Shown: positions 34,177 through 40,561 of the stretch, piece after piece
Position numbering within the stretch: position 1 is the stretch's first letter
Layout: each line of letters starts with the position of its first letter
Source of the DNA: an uncultured Bacteroidales bacterium
GTDB lineage: Bacteria > Bacteroidota > Bacteroidia > Bacteroidales > Muribaculaceae
Direction of reading: 5' to 3'
Assembly: GCA_902776835.1 (NCBI GenBank)
Contig: CACYRK010000026.1
Location: 1 to 40,561 of the forward strand
DNA length: 40,561 nt
Program-made: the position numbers and the translations under genes
Notes under the pieces: model-generated
What the model was told of the DNA's origin: nothing
What the model saw: the letters and a program-made list of their open reading frames with translations, nothing else
Database searches by the model: none

Positions 34177-34218
34177 AAACTACGGATTAATCTGATTAAC
34201 CGGATTGGTCCGTAGTTT
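34177..34218 (+). terminator. hairpin after pyrI
   Basis: AAACTACGGA (34177-34186) pairs perfectly with TCCGTAGTTT (34209-34218) around a 22-nt loop with weak AATC/GATT pairing. Likely the pyrBI terminator, although the T run is short. Confidence 0.6.
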
Positions 34219-34231
34219 GCTATTAGTCAAC

Positions 34232-34534
34232 AAATTAACAAATAAATAGTCAACAAATTAAACGAATTAAACAAATTATTTTCAGTGTAATCTGCGAGAA
34301 CCGCGAGAAATTTTAATATGAATTATCCATAAATTATTCATAAATTTTCTATGATAATTATTTCATAATCAAATAATTAATGGCTAATTCGTGGTCATCC
34401 ATGTTAAACTAAATAATTCGTGTCATTCGTAAAATTTGCGTAATTCGCATTTAATCAATAAATTAACAAATAAATAGTCAACAAATTAAACGAATTAAAC
34501 AAATTATTTTCAGTGTAATCTGCGAGAACAGCGA
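34232..34534. repeat. 75-bp direct repeat in the pyrI-pruA gap (two copies)
   Basis: Copy 1 (34232-34306) and copy 2 (34460-34534) are identical except for one base, at an offset of 228 bp. They start AAATTAACAAATAAATAGTC and end near GCGAGAAC. The intervening and following DNA holds degenerate ATTCG/AATTCGCG-type motifs and further copies of a TCCGTAGTTT motif. The 622-bp gap between pyrI and pruA has no supported gene. Confidence 0.8.
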
Positions 34535-34697
34535 TAAATAAGTCAGAACAATCGGATTAATCCGTAGTTTATTCTGTTACAGCCAATTATATGTTTAATT
34601 CGTTTAATCTGTGGCTTTTATAATTCGCGAAATTCGCGTTAAACTCAATCAGCAATTCACGAAATTTGCGTTGGGACCAAAATTATTGGTGGGGGTA

Positions 34698-34728
34698 TTG
34701 AAAAATTGGGAAATAATTTGTAACTTTG
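34698..34728 (+). promoter_or_regulatory. promoter for pruA-arcA
   Basis: TTG (34698-34700) and TAACTTTG (34721-34728) are 20 bp apart, giving a 5' UTR of about 45 nt. Confidence 0.78.
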
Positions 34729-34777
34729 CAGCGTAATCTTCTATGCAGAAAACAACCTTTATAACATAAACTTTAAC

Positions 34778-36403
34778 ATGAATAATTCAATTATTTCATT
34801 CCCCGTACCGGCAAATGAGCCGGTAAAGGCCTATCTGGCCGGCTCGCCTGAGCGCGTAGCCCTCGAGAAAGAATTAGAGCGTCAAAGCAAACTGGTCGTC
34901 GACATCCCCATCATCATCGGCGGCAAGGAGATTCGCACCGGCGACGTGGGGCAGGTGACTTGCCCGCACGACCACAAGCATGTGCTGGCAACCTACCACA
35001 AGGTGGGTCGCAAAGAGATTGAGATGGCTATTGACGCCGCTATGGAGGCACACAAGCAGTGGAGCCGCACGCCGTGGACCACACGTGCCGCCATCGTGAT
35101 GAAGATGGCCGAACTGCTCGCCACCAAGTATCGCCCCATCATGAATGCCGCTTGCATGCTTGGCCAGAGCAAGAACATCTACCAGGCCGAGATCGACTCG
35201 GCGTGCGAGACCATCGACTTCTTCCGCTACAACGTGCACTATGCCTCGAAGATCTACGCCATGCAGCCCAAGGACGGCGCTGGCCATATCAACCACACCG
35301 AGTACCGTCCGCTCGAAGGTTTCATCCTCGCAGTGACTCCGTTCAACTTTACCTCGATTGCCTCTAACCTGTGCATGACGCCGGTGTTGATGGGCAACGT
35401 GGCAATCTGGAAGCCCTCGACCACCGCATTGCTGAGCAACTACTACCTCATGCAACTCTACAAAGAGGCTGGCTTGCCCGACGGCGTGGTGAACTTCCTG
35501 CCGGGCAGCGGAGCACTCATTGGCGAGGTGGCCACCCAGTCGAAGTATTTCTCGGGCTTCCACTTCACCGGCAGCACTGGCACCTTCAACTCGCTGTGGC
35601 GCCAGGCTGTGCAAAACCTCGACAAGTACATCTCTTACCCGCGCATCGTGGGCGAGACTGGCGGCAAGGACTTTATCTTTGTGCATCCGAGTGCCGACCC
35701 GAAGGCTGTGGCTACGGCTGCATTCTGCGGCGCTTACGAGTTCCAGGGACAGAAGTGCTCGGCTGCTTCGCGCATGTACATCCCCAAGAGTATGTGGCCC
35801 GGCGTGCTCGACGACATGAAGCGCATGGCCGCCGAGGTGAAGATGGGCGACGTGATGGATCCGATGAACTTTATCAACGCTGTGATCGACGAGGCTTCGT
35901 TCGACAAGTGCAAATCATATATCGACTACGCTCAGGCTGCCAGCGACGCACAGGTGGTGATGGGCGGCAAGTGCGACAAGACGGTGGGCTGGTTTGTCGA
36001 GCCTACGGTCATCGAGACCAGCAACCCGCACTTCAAATCGATGGAAGAGGAAATCTTCGGCCCGATCCTCACCGTTTATCCTTACGACGACGACAAGGTC
36101 GACGAGACCGTGGAACTGTGCAACACCACGTCGCCTTACGGCTTGACCGGCGCTGTGTTCGGCCGTTGCCGCATGGCAGTGGAGAAGATCACTGAGCAGT
36201 TGTGCTACGCTGCCGGCAACTTCTACATCAACGACAAGCCCACAGGTGCAGTGGTGGGCATGCAGCCCTTCGGCGGCGCACGCGCCAGCGGCACCAACGA
36301 CAAGGCTGGCGGCGAGTTCAACCTGATTCGCTGGATTATCCCGCGCGTCATCAAGGAGACCCTGGTTTCTCCCACCGACTACCGCTACACCTATTTAAAG
36401 TAA
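34778..36403 (+). CDS. pruA: L-glutamate gamma-semialdehyde (1-pyrroline-5-carboxylate) dehydrogenase
   Basis: This 541-residue aldehyde dehydrogenase oxidises glutamate-5-semialdehyde to glutamate with NAD+. The general-base Glu is Glu293 (VGETGGKDF), and the nucleophile is Cys327 in FQGQKCSAASR. The substrate/NAD regions VTPFNFTSIA, PSTTALLSNY and FTGSTGTF are typical of the group that includes mammalian ALDH4A1. Length suits the stand-alone enzyme, with no proline dehydrogenase domain, so its substrate here is likely made by RocD. arcA begins 16 bp downstream, so both share the promoter at 34698-34728. Confidence 0.95.
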   Translation: MNNSIISFPVPANEPVKAYLAGSPERVALEKELERQSKLVVDIPIIIGGKEIRTGDVGQVTCPHDHKHVLATYHKVGRKEIEMAIDAAMEAHKQWSRTPWTTRAAIVMKMAELLATKYRPIMNAACMLGQSKNIYQAEIDSACETIDFFRYNVHYASKIYAMQPKDGAGHINHTEYRPLEGFILAVTPFNFTSIASNLCMTPVLMGNVAIWKPSTTALLSNYYLMQLYKEAGLPDGVVNFLPGSGALIGEVATQSKYFSGFHFTGSTGTFNSLWRQAVQNLDKYISYPRIVGETGGKDFIFVHPSADPKAVATAAFCGAYEFQGQKCSAASRMYIPKSMWPGVLDDMKRMAAEVKMGDVMDPMNFINAVIDEASFDKCKSYIDYAQAASDAQVVMGGKCDKTVGWFVEPTVIETSNPHFKSMEEEIFGPILTVYPYDDDKVDETVELCNTTSPYGLTGAVFGRCRMAVEKITEQLCYAAGNFYINDKPTGAVVGMQPFGGARASGTNDKAGGEFNLIRWIIPRVIKETLVSPTDYRYTYLK

Positions 36404-36419
36404 TCGATACTGACACCGT

Positions 36420-37679
36420 ATGAATCAAAATACCGAACAGAAACACATTGTTCCCTGCAAGGTTGACGTAAGTTCCGAGACCGGTCGGTTGCGTGCCGTG
36501 CTGCTGCACCGGCCGGGCCCGGAAATAGAGCGGATGACGCCGCTCAACGCCCCCCATTGCCTCTATAGCGACATCCTGAACAAGAAAATCGTCGATGGCG
36601 AGTATGCCAACTTCTGTGGTGTGCTCGAGCGCTGGACACAGGTCTACTACGTCGAGGACATCCTGGAGCACATCTTGCGCGACCCGGAAGTGCGCAGCCG
36701 CATGGTTAGTGACACGGTGCGCAATTATGGCGCCAAGTCGAGCCTGCTCACGGACTATCTCGACAGTTGCGACACGCGTCAACTCGCCGCCGTGCTCATC
36801 GAGGGGTATGAAGACCCTGAGTGGGACGGCATCGACGACGACCGCTACTTGCTGGAGCCGCTCTACAATCTGTTTTTCACGCGCGACGCTTCGTCGACGG
36901 TCTATGGCCGCGTGCTCATCAACTCGATGAGTTTCGAGGCGCGCGAACGCGAGACGATGATCTACGAGGCTATCTTCCAGCATTTCTTTAAGGTGGAGAT
37001 GCTAAATGCCATGGCATGGGACCGTTGGGCACGCACCGAGGGTGGCGATGTACACATCGCTGCGCCCGACTTGCTGTGCATCGGGCAAGGCATTCGCACC
37101 AACGCCAAGGGCATCGAATATCTTGCCCAGACCTTTGCTCGCGAGCGCGACCACTTCAACATCTTGGTGCAGGAGTTGCCGCACAGCCCCGAGTCGTTTA
37201 TCCACCTCGACATGGTGTTCACCTTTCTGGGCAAGCACCAGTGCATGGCATTTGAGCCTATGCTTCGCAAGCAGGGCCTCTTTGCCGGCAAGGACACCAC
37301 GCTCATCAGCATCGACGGCGGCAAGATTTCTTACCGTAGCGTGCCCAACATCCTCGACGGCCTTCGCAGCCTGGGGTGGGACATCGAGCCGGTGCTGGGT
37401 GGCGGCAGCGACCCATGGGTTCAGTTGCGTGAGCAGTGGCACAGTGGCGCCAACTTCTTCTCGCTGGGCGACGGCAAGGTGATAGGCTACCGCCGAAACA
37501 CCAACACCATCGACGCTCTCGACCGAGCCGGCTTTGCCGTGCTTAACGCCGAGGACATTGTCGCCGGAAAGGTCGATATGAACAGTTACGACAAGTTTGT
37601 TGCCACCTTCCCTGGCAGCGAGTTGCCCCGTGCGGGCGGTGGCGCGCGCTGCATGACCATGCCTATCCTGCGCGACTAA
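36420..37679 (+). CDS. arcA: arginine deiminase
   Basis: This 419-residue enzyme hydrolyses arginine to citrulline and ammonia, the first step of the ADI route. Its guanidino-modifying fold shows all key residues: LFFTRDASS (about 151-159), Glu207-Gly-Gly-Asp210 (EGGD), His262 and Asp264 in FIHLDMVFT, and the nucleophile Cys411 in GGGARCMTMP. The length is close to the usual 405-420. It shares a transcript with pruA (16 bp gap). The other enzymes needed to use citrulline and ornithine are all within 10.2 kb upstream; only a transporter is missing. The N-terminal extension of about 15 residues is slightly polar and without a signal sequence, so it is cytoplasmic. Confidence 0.96.
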   Translation: MNQNTEQKHIVPCKVDVSSETGRLRAVLLHRPGPEIERMTPLNAPHCLYSDILNKKIVDGEYANFCGVLERWTQVYYVEDILEHILRDPEVRSRMVSDTVRNYGAKSSLLTDYLDSCDTRQLAAVLIEGYEDPEWDGIDDDRYLLEPLYNLFFTRDASSTVYGRVLINSMSFEARERETMIYEAIFQHFFKVEMLNAMAWDRWARTEGGDVHIAAPDLLCIGQGIRTNAKGIEYLAQTFARERDHFNILVQELPHSPESFIHLDMVFTFLGKHQCMAFEPMLRKQGLFAGKDTTLISIDGGKISYRSVPNILDGLRSLGWDIEPVLGGGSDPWVQLREQWHSGANFFSLGDGKVIGYRRNTNTIDALDRAGFAVLNAEDIVAGKVDMNSYDKFVATFPGSELPRAGGGARCMTMPILRD

Positions 37680-37700
37680 CCTCGCTTTTCGACAATAACA

Positions 37701-37747
37701 ACTTCGGGCGCCTTGCCACCACATCGGCAGGGTGCCCGAAGTGTTTT
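37701..37747 (+). terminator. terminator after arcA
   Basis: ACTTCGGGC (37701-37709) pairs with GCCCGAAGT (37734-37742), with CC/GG and GCC/GGC pairing inside, followed by TTTT. Confidence 0.88.
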
Positions 37748-37902
37748 ATCTCCGCCGCGCCATTTGGGTTCGATCGTATGCCTCCTTAGCAATCAGAGTT
37801 CTGAAGACAACATCACGCATCATTTCGTGCATCTTTATTCGGTCCGTTACGTACAGCGCCTATCGCTACGAGATTTTCGCCCTGGTAATCGCCAATAGGT
37901 GA

Positions 37903-38268
37903 TTTGGTAACCAAAATTCTCTTGACGACGACACCAACCCCGCCATCATCTTCACCGGTGTTGGAAGCGGTGCCGGGCATTTAGTTTTGATGTGCCCCGA
38001 GGGGTATTACAGTGTAGTTACTCAGGCTTTTCAAAACACGTTTAACGATTATGAACCCACGTATAATATCGCCGTAAAAATGGATGTTTGATAGGAGAGT
38101 CAATACCGTTTGGCTGGTATGCCACCATATTATATTATTACTCGAGCAGGAGTATGCTGTTTCGTCTCGTTCGGTGATATGGACTACCCGGAATACTATG
38201 GTGAACTTGTCATTACTTCTAACGATGTGAGTTTATGGTTGGCATATGAGAAAACCTCTCTCCGATGA
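37903..38268 (+). pseudogene. decayed coding region, family unknown
   Basis: One reading frame reads as coding-like but is broken by stop codons. The first piece (37903-38091, 62 residues) contains LDDDTNPAIIFTGVGSGAGH and a GYYSVVTQAFQNTFNDYEPT segment, then TGA TAG at 38089-38094. The second (38095-38268) continues in the same frame and includes FGDMDYPEYYGELVITSNDV, ending TGA. Further coding-like residues precede the first stop in frame from about 37750. Neither piece has a convincing start codon with promoter. It is best read as a gene remnant. The family was not recognised. Confidence 0.4.
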
Positions 38269-38288
38269 AGCCTTTTTCTATATAGGCC

Positions 38289-38342
38289 CCTGCCGGTGGC
38301 GCGCACCTCAATCACAGGCGCGCTGCCAGGCAGGTTTTTTTA
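38289..38342 (+). terminator. strong hairpin after the decayed region
   Basis: CCTGCC (38289-38294) pairs with GGCAGG (38329-38334), and GCGCGC pairs with GCGCGC inside, followed by a run of seven T residues. A second hairpin (GTGCTC 38396-38401 / GAGCAC 38414-38419) follows. The rest of the gap to 38556 holds no supported gene. Confidence 0.8.
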
Positions 38343-38556
38343 CGCCCCCGCACCCCTATGACAAATGGAGTGCGCCTGACACGCAGAACCACAAAGTGCT
38401 CGCGACCGAACGGGAGCACGAAGGGCAAGCGCAGCGTAGCAAACCATTCAAAATATGTTCAAAATCTTGCAGAATATCAGACTCTTCAGATTAATCCAAA
38501 AATTAATCTGTAGTTTGGTCTTTTACAACTAATTAAGTGTTCGATTTGTGGTTTAA

Positions 38557-39702
38557 TCAGTGGTTGATGCGGTGCAGGCGCGGCTTGCAGTAGGTGGTGT
38601 GGTCTTTTTTCACCACCACTTGCTCGCTGACCGACTCGTAGCCTGGTACTTCGTAAACGAGGGTATACTTTCCTGGCTTGAGATAGAAGAAGCCGAAGAA
38701 GCCGTTCCACTCGTTGTCGACCCGATAATGCCTAATCCTCACATTGCGATCGTTAAGCAGATACACCATTGCGCCGTTAAGTGGCAACCACTGGTCGTCG
38801 GTGCCCTCTTTGTAGGTGAAGCGAGGGTTGTCAACGCGCTCGTCGGCACTCTTGATAGTCCCGGCGATATATCCGTGCTTCTCAGGCTTTCCGCCAAACC
38901 ACGCATTGATGCCACGGAAATGACGTACGCCCTCCATGCGGCAGTAGTCACGGTTCATGAGGCGTTGGCGCTCAGGCTGGTAACTGTGAAACGAGCCTTC
39001 AACGAGAAAACTCGGCACGCGGTGCTTGAGCACGGCCAGCCAACCCGTATAGCCCAGCACATTGGGCTTGCCCGGTGGGGTGCCGCCCATCCAGGTGAGG
39101 TCGCCGGCAACGTACATGTCGTCGGGCGACGAACTGGTCCATACTGTAAGCGGATTGTCCCAAGCGTAAGGGAATGCTACGCGAGCGCGGTCAATGCTGC
39201 CGTGGGCGTAGTCGTTGCCCGTCTCGCCGCGATACATGTACAGCAGGTAGTTCACCGTCTTGCCGTCGCCTCCACCGGTGGCATTGCTATGCAAGGCAAT
39301 GAAGTAGTCGGGGTTGATTGAGTCGACCTGACAGGCGATTTTTTCCAGAGTGATAAGTTGTTGCTGGCCGTTCTCGTCGGCATAAGTCTCGACGCGGTCG
39401 TTGGCGGTGGCGTTCTTGTCGCCCACGGCTACCCAGCCGTTGGTGGTGCGCGACATGATTACGCGGGCCCCGGCAGCCTCCAAACGGTCGCGCAGTTCAA
39501 GGCCCTTCCACAGGCAGGTCTTCGACTCGAAGAAACTCATGGTGTCCATCTCCTCGTAGTTCATCGTGGCATGCGGACGGTCGTTAATGGTCCAGCCGCC
39601 GTGACCGGGATTGACGTAAATCACTTTGCCCTTCAGCCCTCGGGCAGCCGCGGGAGCGAGGGCAAGCATCACCGCGACAATTGCCAATATCGTCTTTTTC
39701 AT
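38557..39702 (-). CDS. N-acetylmuramoyl-L-alanine amidase with C-terminal carbohydrate/regulatory-like domain
   Basis: This 381-residue exported enzyme has a signal peptide (residues 1-20, ending APAAA) and an Amidase_3-type zinc amidase domain: VIYVNPGHGGW near the N-terminus (metal-binding His), IALHSNATGGG (second His) and FLVEGSFHSYQ (catalytic Glu). These hydrolases cleave the amide between N-acetylmuramate and L-Ala in peptidoglycan. The C-terminal about 90 residues (IAGTIKSADE ... VYLLNDRNVRIRHYRVDNEW ... KPGKYTLVYEVPGYES) form a carboxypeptidase-regulatory/PEGA-like beta-sandwich. An in-frame extension to 39795 is rejected because the promoter lies within it. Its -7 box ends 6 bp before the ATG, so the mRNA may be leaderless. 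Confidence 0.87.
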   Translation of the reverse strand: MKKTILAIVAVMLALAPAAARGLKGKVIYVNPGHGGWTINDRPHATMNYEEMDTMSFFESKTCLWKGLELRDRLEAAGARVIMSRTTNGWVAVGDKNATANDRVETYADENGQQQLITLEKIACQVDSINPDYFIALHSNATGGGDGKTVNYLLYMYRGETGNDYAHGSIDRARVAFPYAWDNPLTVWTSSSPDDMYVAGDLTWMGGTPPGKPNVLGYTGWLAVLKHRVPSFLVEGSFHSYQPERQRLMNRDYCRMEGVRHFRGINAWFGGKPEKHGYIAGTIKSADERVDNPRFTYKEGTDDQWLPLNGAMVYLLNDRNVRIRHYRVDNEWNGFFGFFYLKPGKYTLVYEVPGYESVSEQVVVKKDHTTYCKPRLHRINH

Positions 39703-39707
39703 GTATG

Positions 39708-39739
39708 CAAAGTTACTGAATTTCAACCTAACACCCAAA
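39708..39739 (-). promoter_or_regulatory. promoter for the amidase gene (leaderless-type spacing)
   Basis: On the minus strand, TTTG (39736-39739) and TAACTTTG (39708-39715) are 20 bp apart. The start ATG (39702-39700) follows the -7 box after only 5 bp, which places the transcription start at or next to the start codon. Confidence 0.75.
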
Positions 39740-39833
39740 ATTTGCACCCATTTTTCATCTCTTTCATCCATTGGATAATCCAAGTGGCAAGTCATTCGAC
39801 TTGCATATTTGTTGTTGGGTTTTGATGTAGGAC

Positions 39834-39864
39834 AAAAAAATCGGGCACCGATCTGGCGCCCGAG
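39834..39864 (-). terminator. terminator of the small secreted protein gene
   Basis: On the minus strand, TCGGGC pairs with GCCCGA (39841-39846 and 39858-39863), followed by seven T residues (39834-39840 on the minus strand). Confidence 0.88.
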
Positions 39865-39885
39865 ACTTTGTGTTGAGGTCGTTCT

Positions 39886-40332
39886 TTACTCGTGGAAGTA
39901 AATCAATCCGTAGTGAGCGGCCGAGTAACCCGAGTTAAATGCGTATACCGAAACGACAACTTTATAGTTTGCTGTCTCGGTCGGGGTGTACGACATCACT
40001 GCAATGTCAGAGTTGTCATTGTCCGAAGCCACCTGTACCCACTCGTTACCCACACGTTTGTAGAGCGCCACATCGATGTCCTTCACGCGGTCGTCGGCGA
40101 AGGCAACGATTGTGTATTCGTAGTTCTTGGTGAGAGTTCGATACGAGTCTTTGGATGATTTCACGATATCAAACTCTAACCTCACGATTTCCATGTCGTG
40201 ATCATTCTCGATGAGGTCGATGATTGAGAGCGACTTCTCCAGTACGGGAACCATAGTCACGTCTTTACGCTGAGCCTGAGCGAAGTTTGCACCGATAATC
40301 AGCGCAAAAAACAAGAGTAGAAATTTTTTCAT
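39886..40332 (-). CDS. small secreted protein of unknown function
   Basis: This 148-residue protein has a signal peptide (residues 1-20, ending ANFAQA) and a mature part of alternating beta-strands (DMEIVRLEFDIVKS, YEYTIVAFADDRVKDIDVALYK, TANYKVVVSVYAFNSGYSAAHYGLIYF), which suggests a compact beta-sandwich such as a pre-peptidase C-terminal or jelly-roll fold. The pattern of aromatic strands ending in Tyr-Gly-Leu-Ile resembles bacterial PPC-like domains, but this is only by eye. There is no Cys in the mature part. It has its own promoter (40402-40432) and terminator, so it is a single-gene unit. No function can be assigned. Confidence 0.72.
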   Translation of the reverse strand: MKKFLLLFFALIIGANFAQAQRKDVTMVPVLEKSLSIIDLIENDHDMEIVRLEFDIVKSSKDSYRTLTKNYEYTIVAFADDRVKDIDVALYKRVGNEWVQVASDNDNSDIAVMSYTPTETANYKVVVSVYAFNSGYSAAHYGLIYFHE

Positions 40333-40401
40333 AATGTTGTTCTATTAGTTGTTATTAATTGTGTTTCTTTGATTACAAACGCGTGGTTTTATAATTTGGC
40401 A

Positions 40402-40432
40402 CAAAAATATTAAAAATTATTTAACCATGCAA
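40402..40432 (-). promoter_or_regulatory. promoter for the small secreted protein gene
   Basis: On the minus strand, TTG (40430-40432) and TATTTTTG (40402-40409) are 20 bp apart. The 5' UTR is about 65 nt. The remaining sequence to the end of the window (40433-40561) holds nothing else recognised. Confidence 0.65.
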
Positions 40433-40561
40433 CAAATTTCAGATTTAAATTTAAAAATTTTAGGGTCAGCGGATATTTCCGGTTGGTGAGTCTGTCGTTT
40501 CACGAATATAGTGTAGCTAATCTGAACATAAAGAATTTTATGTCTCCCACTCCCCTAAACT

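Noticed and set aside
38246..38494. 82-codon plus-strand frame in the gap before the amidase gene
   Set aside because: It runs straight through a strong terminator hairpin and another hairpin, has no promoter, and overlaps the decayed frame.
39703..39795. N-terminal extension of the amidase
   Set aside because: The promoter lies within it, and a standard signal peptide begins at 39702.

Overview
The window looks like a chromosomal segment from a Bacteroidales bacterium, probably Muribaculaceae or a close relative (inference). The evidence is Bacteroidota-type promoters (TTG/TTTG, about 20 bp, then TAnnTTTG), few Shine-Dalgarno sequences, and lineage-typical families: PorT-like and FadL-like barrels, DUF4421, PepSY-like, a BspA-type leucine-rich-repeat protein, and secreted proteins with a PGIYI-type C-terminus. 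No phage, insertion sequence, plasmid gene or CRISPR array was found.

Layout. 1-70 is the 3' end of a 5S rRNA gene with its terminator. 215-2155 holds a MerR-type regulator, a secreted Ntn-hydrolase and a DUF486 membrane protein. 2166-5853 (minus) holds a PorT-like barrel overlapping a four-LysM ligand-binding protein, then a transglutaminase-like protein with a 34-residue lipoprotein-like ORF behind it. 5925-7563 holds two convergent tRNA-modification genes (TrmN6-like and Dus). 7820-13847 holds secreted or envelope proteins: a propeller-like protein, a Tyr/Trp/Gly-rich protein, a FadL-like barrel and a PepSY-like protein. 14256-25489 is a tightly packed housekeeping operon: nadE, tamB, DUF4421, tsaD, an M48/Ste24 protease and cinA. 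tRNA-Val(CAC) and tRNA-Met(CAT) follow on opposite strands.

26229-37679 is the metabolic core. Arginine deiminase, ornithine carbamoyltransferase and carbamate kinase (the ADI route) sit with ornithine aminotransferase and glutamate-semialdehyde dehydrogenase, so arginine can be taken to glutamate with ATP gained from carbamoyl phosphate. The aspartate carbamoyltransferase pair pyrBI lies among them and uses the same carbamoyl phosphate for pyrimidines. No arginine/ornithine antiporter gene is present.

Between rocD and arcC is the most unusual part. A strong promoter is followed by about 210 nt of almost continuous RNA helices ending in a terminator-like hairpin (27756-27964). Just downstream is an AT-rich BspA-like repeat protein whose C-terminal dockerin-like tail has the GC-rich codon use of the host. 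The right end holds a decayed coding region (about 37750-38268), an N-acetylmuramoyl-L-alanine amidase with an apparently leaderless promoter, and a small secreted protein. Several intergenic regions carry inverted or direct repeats.
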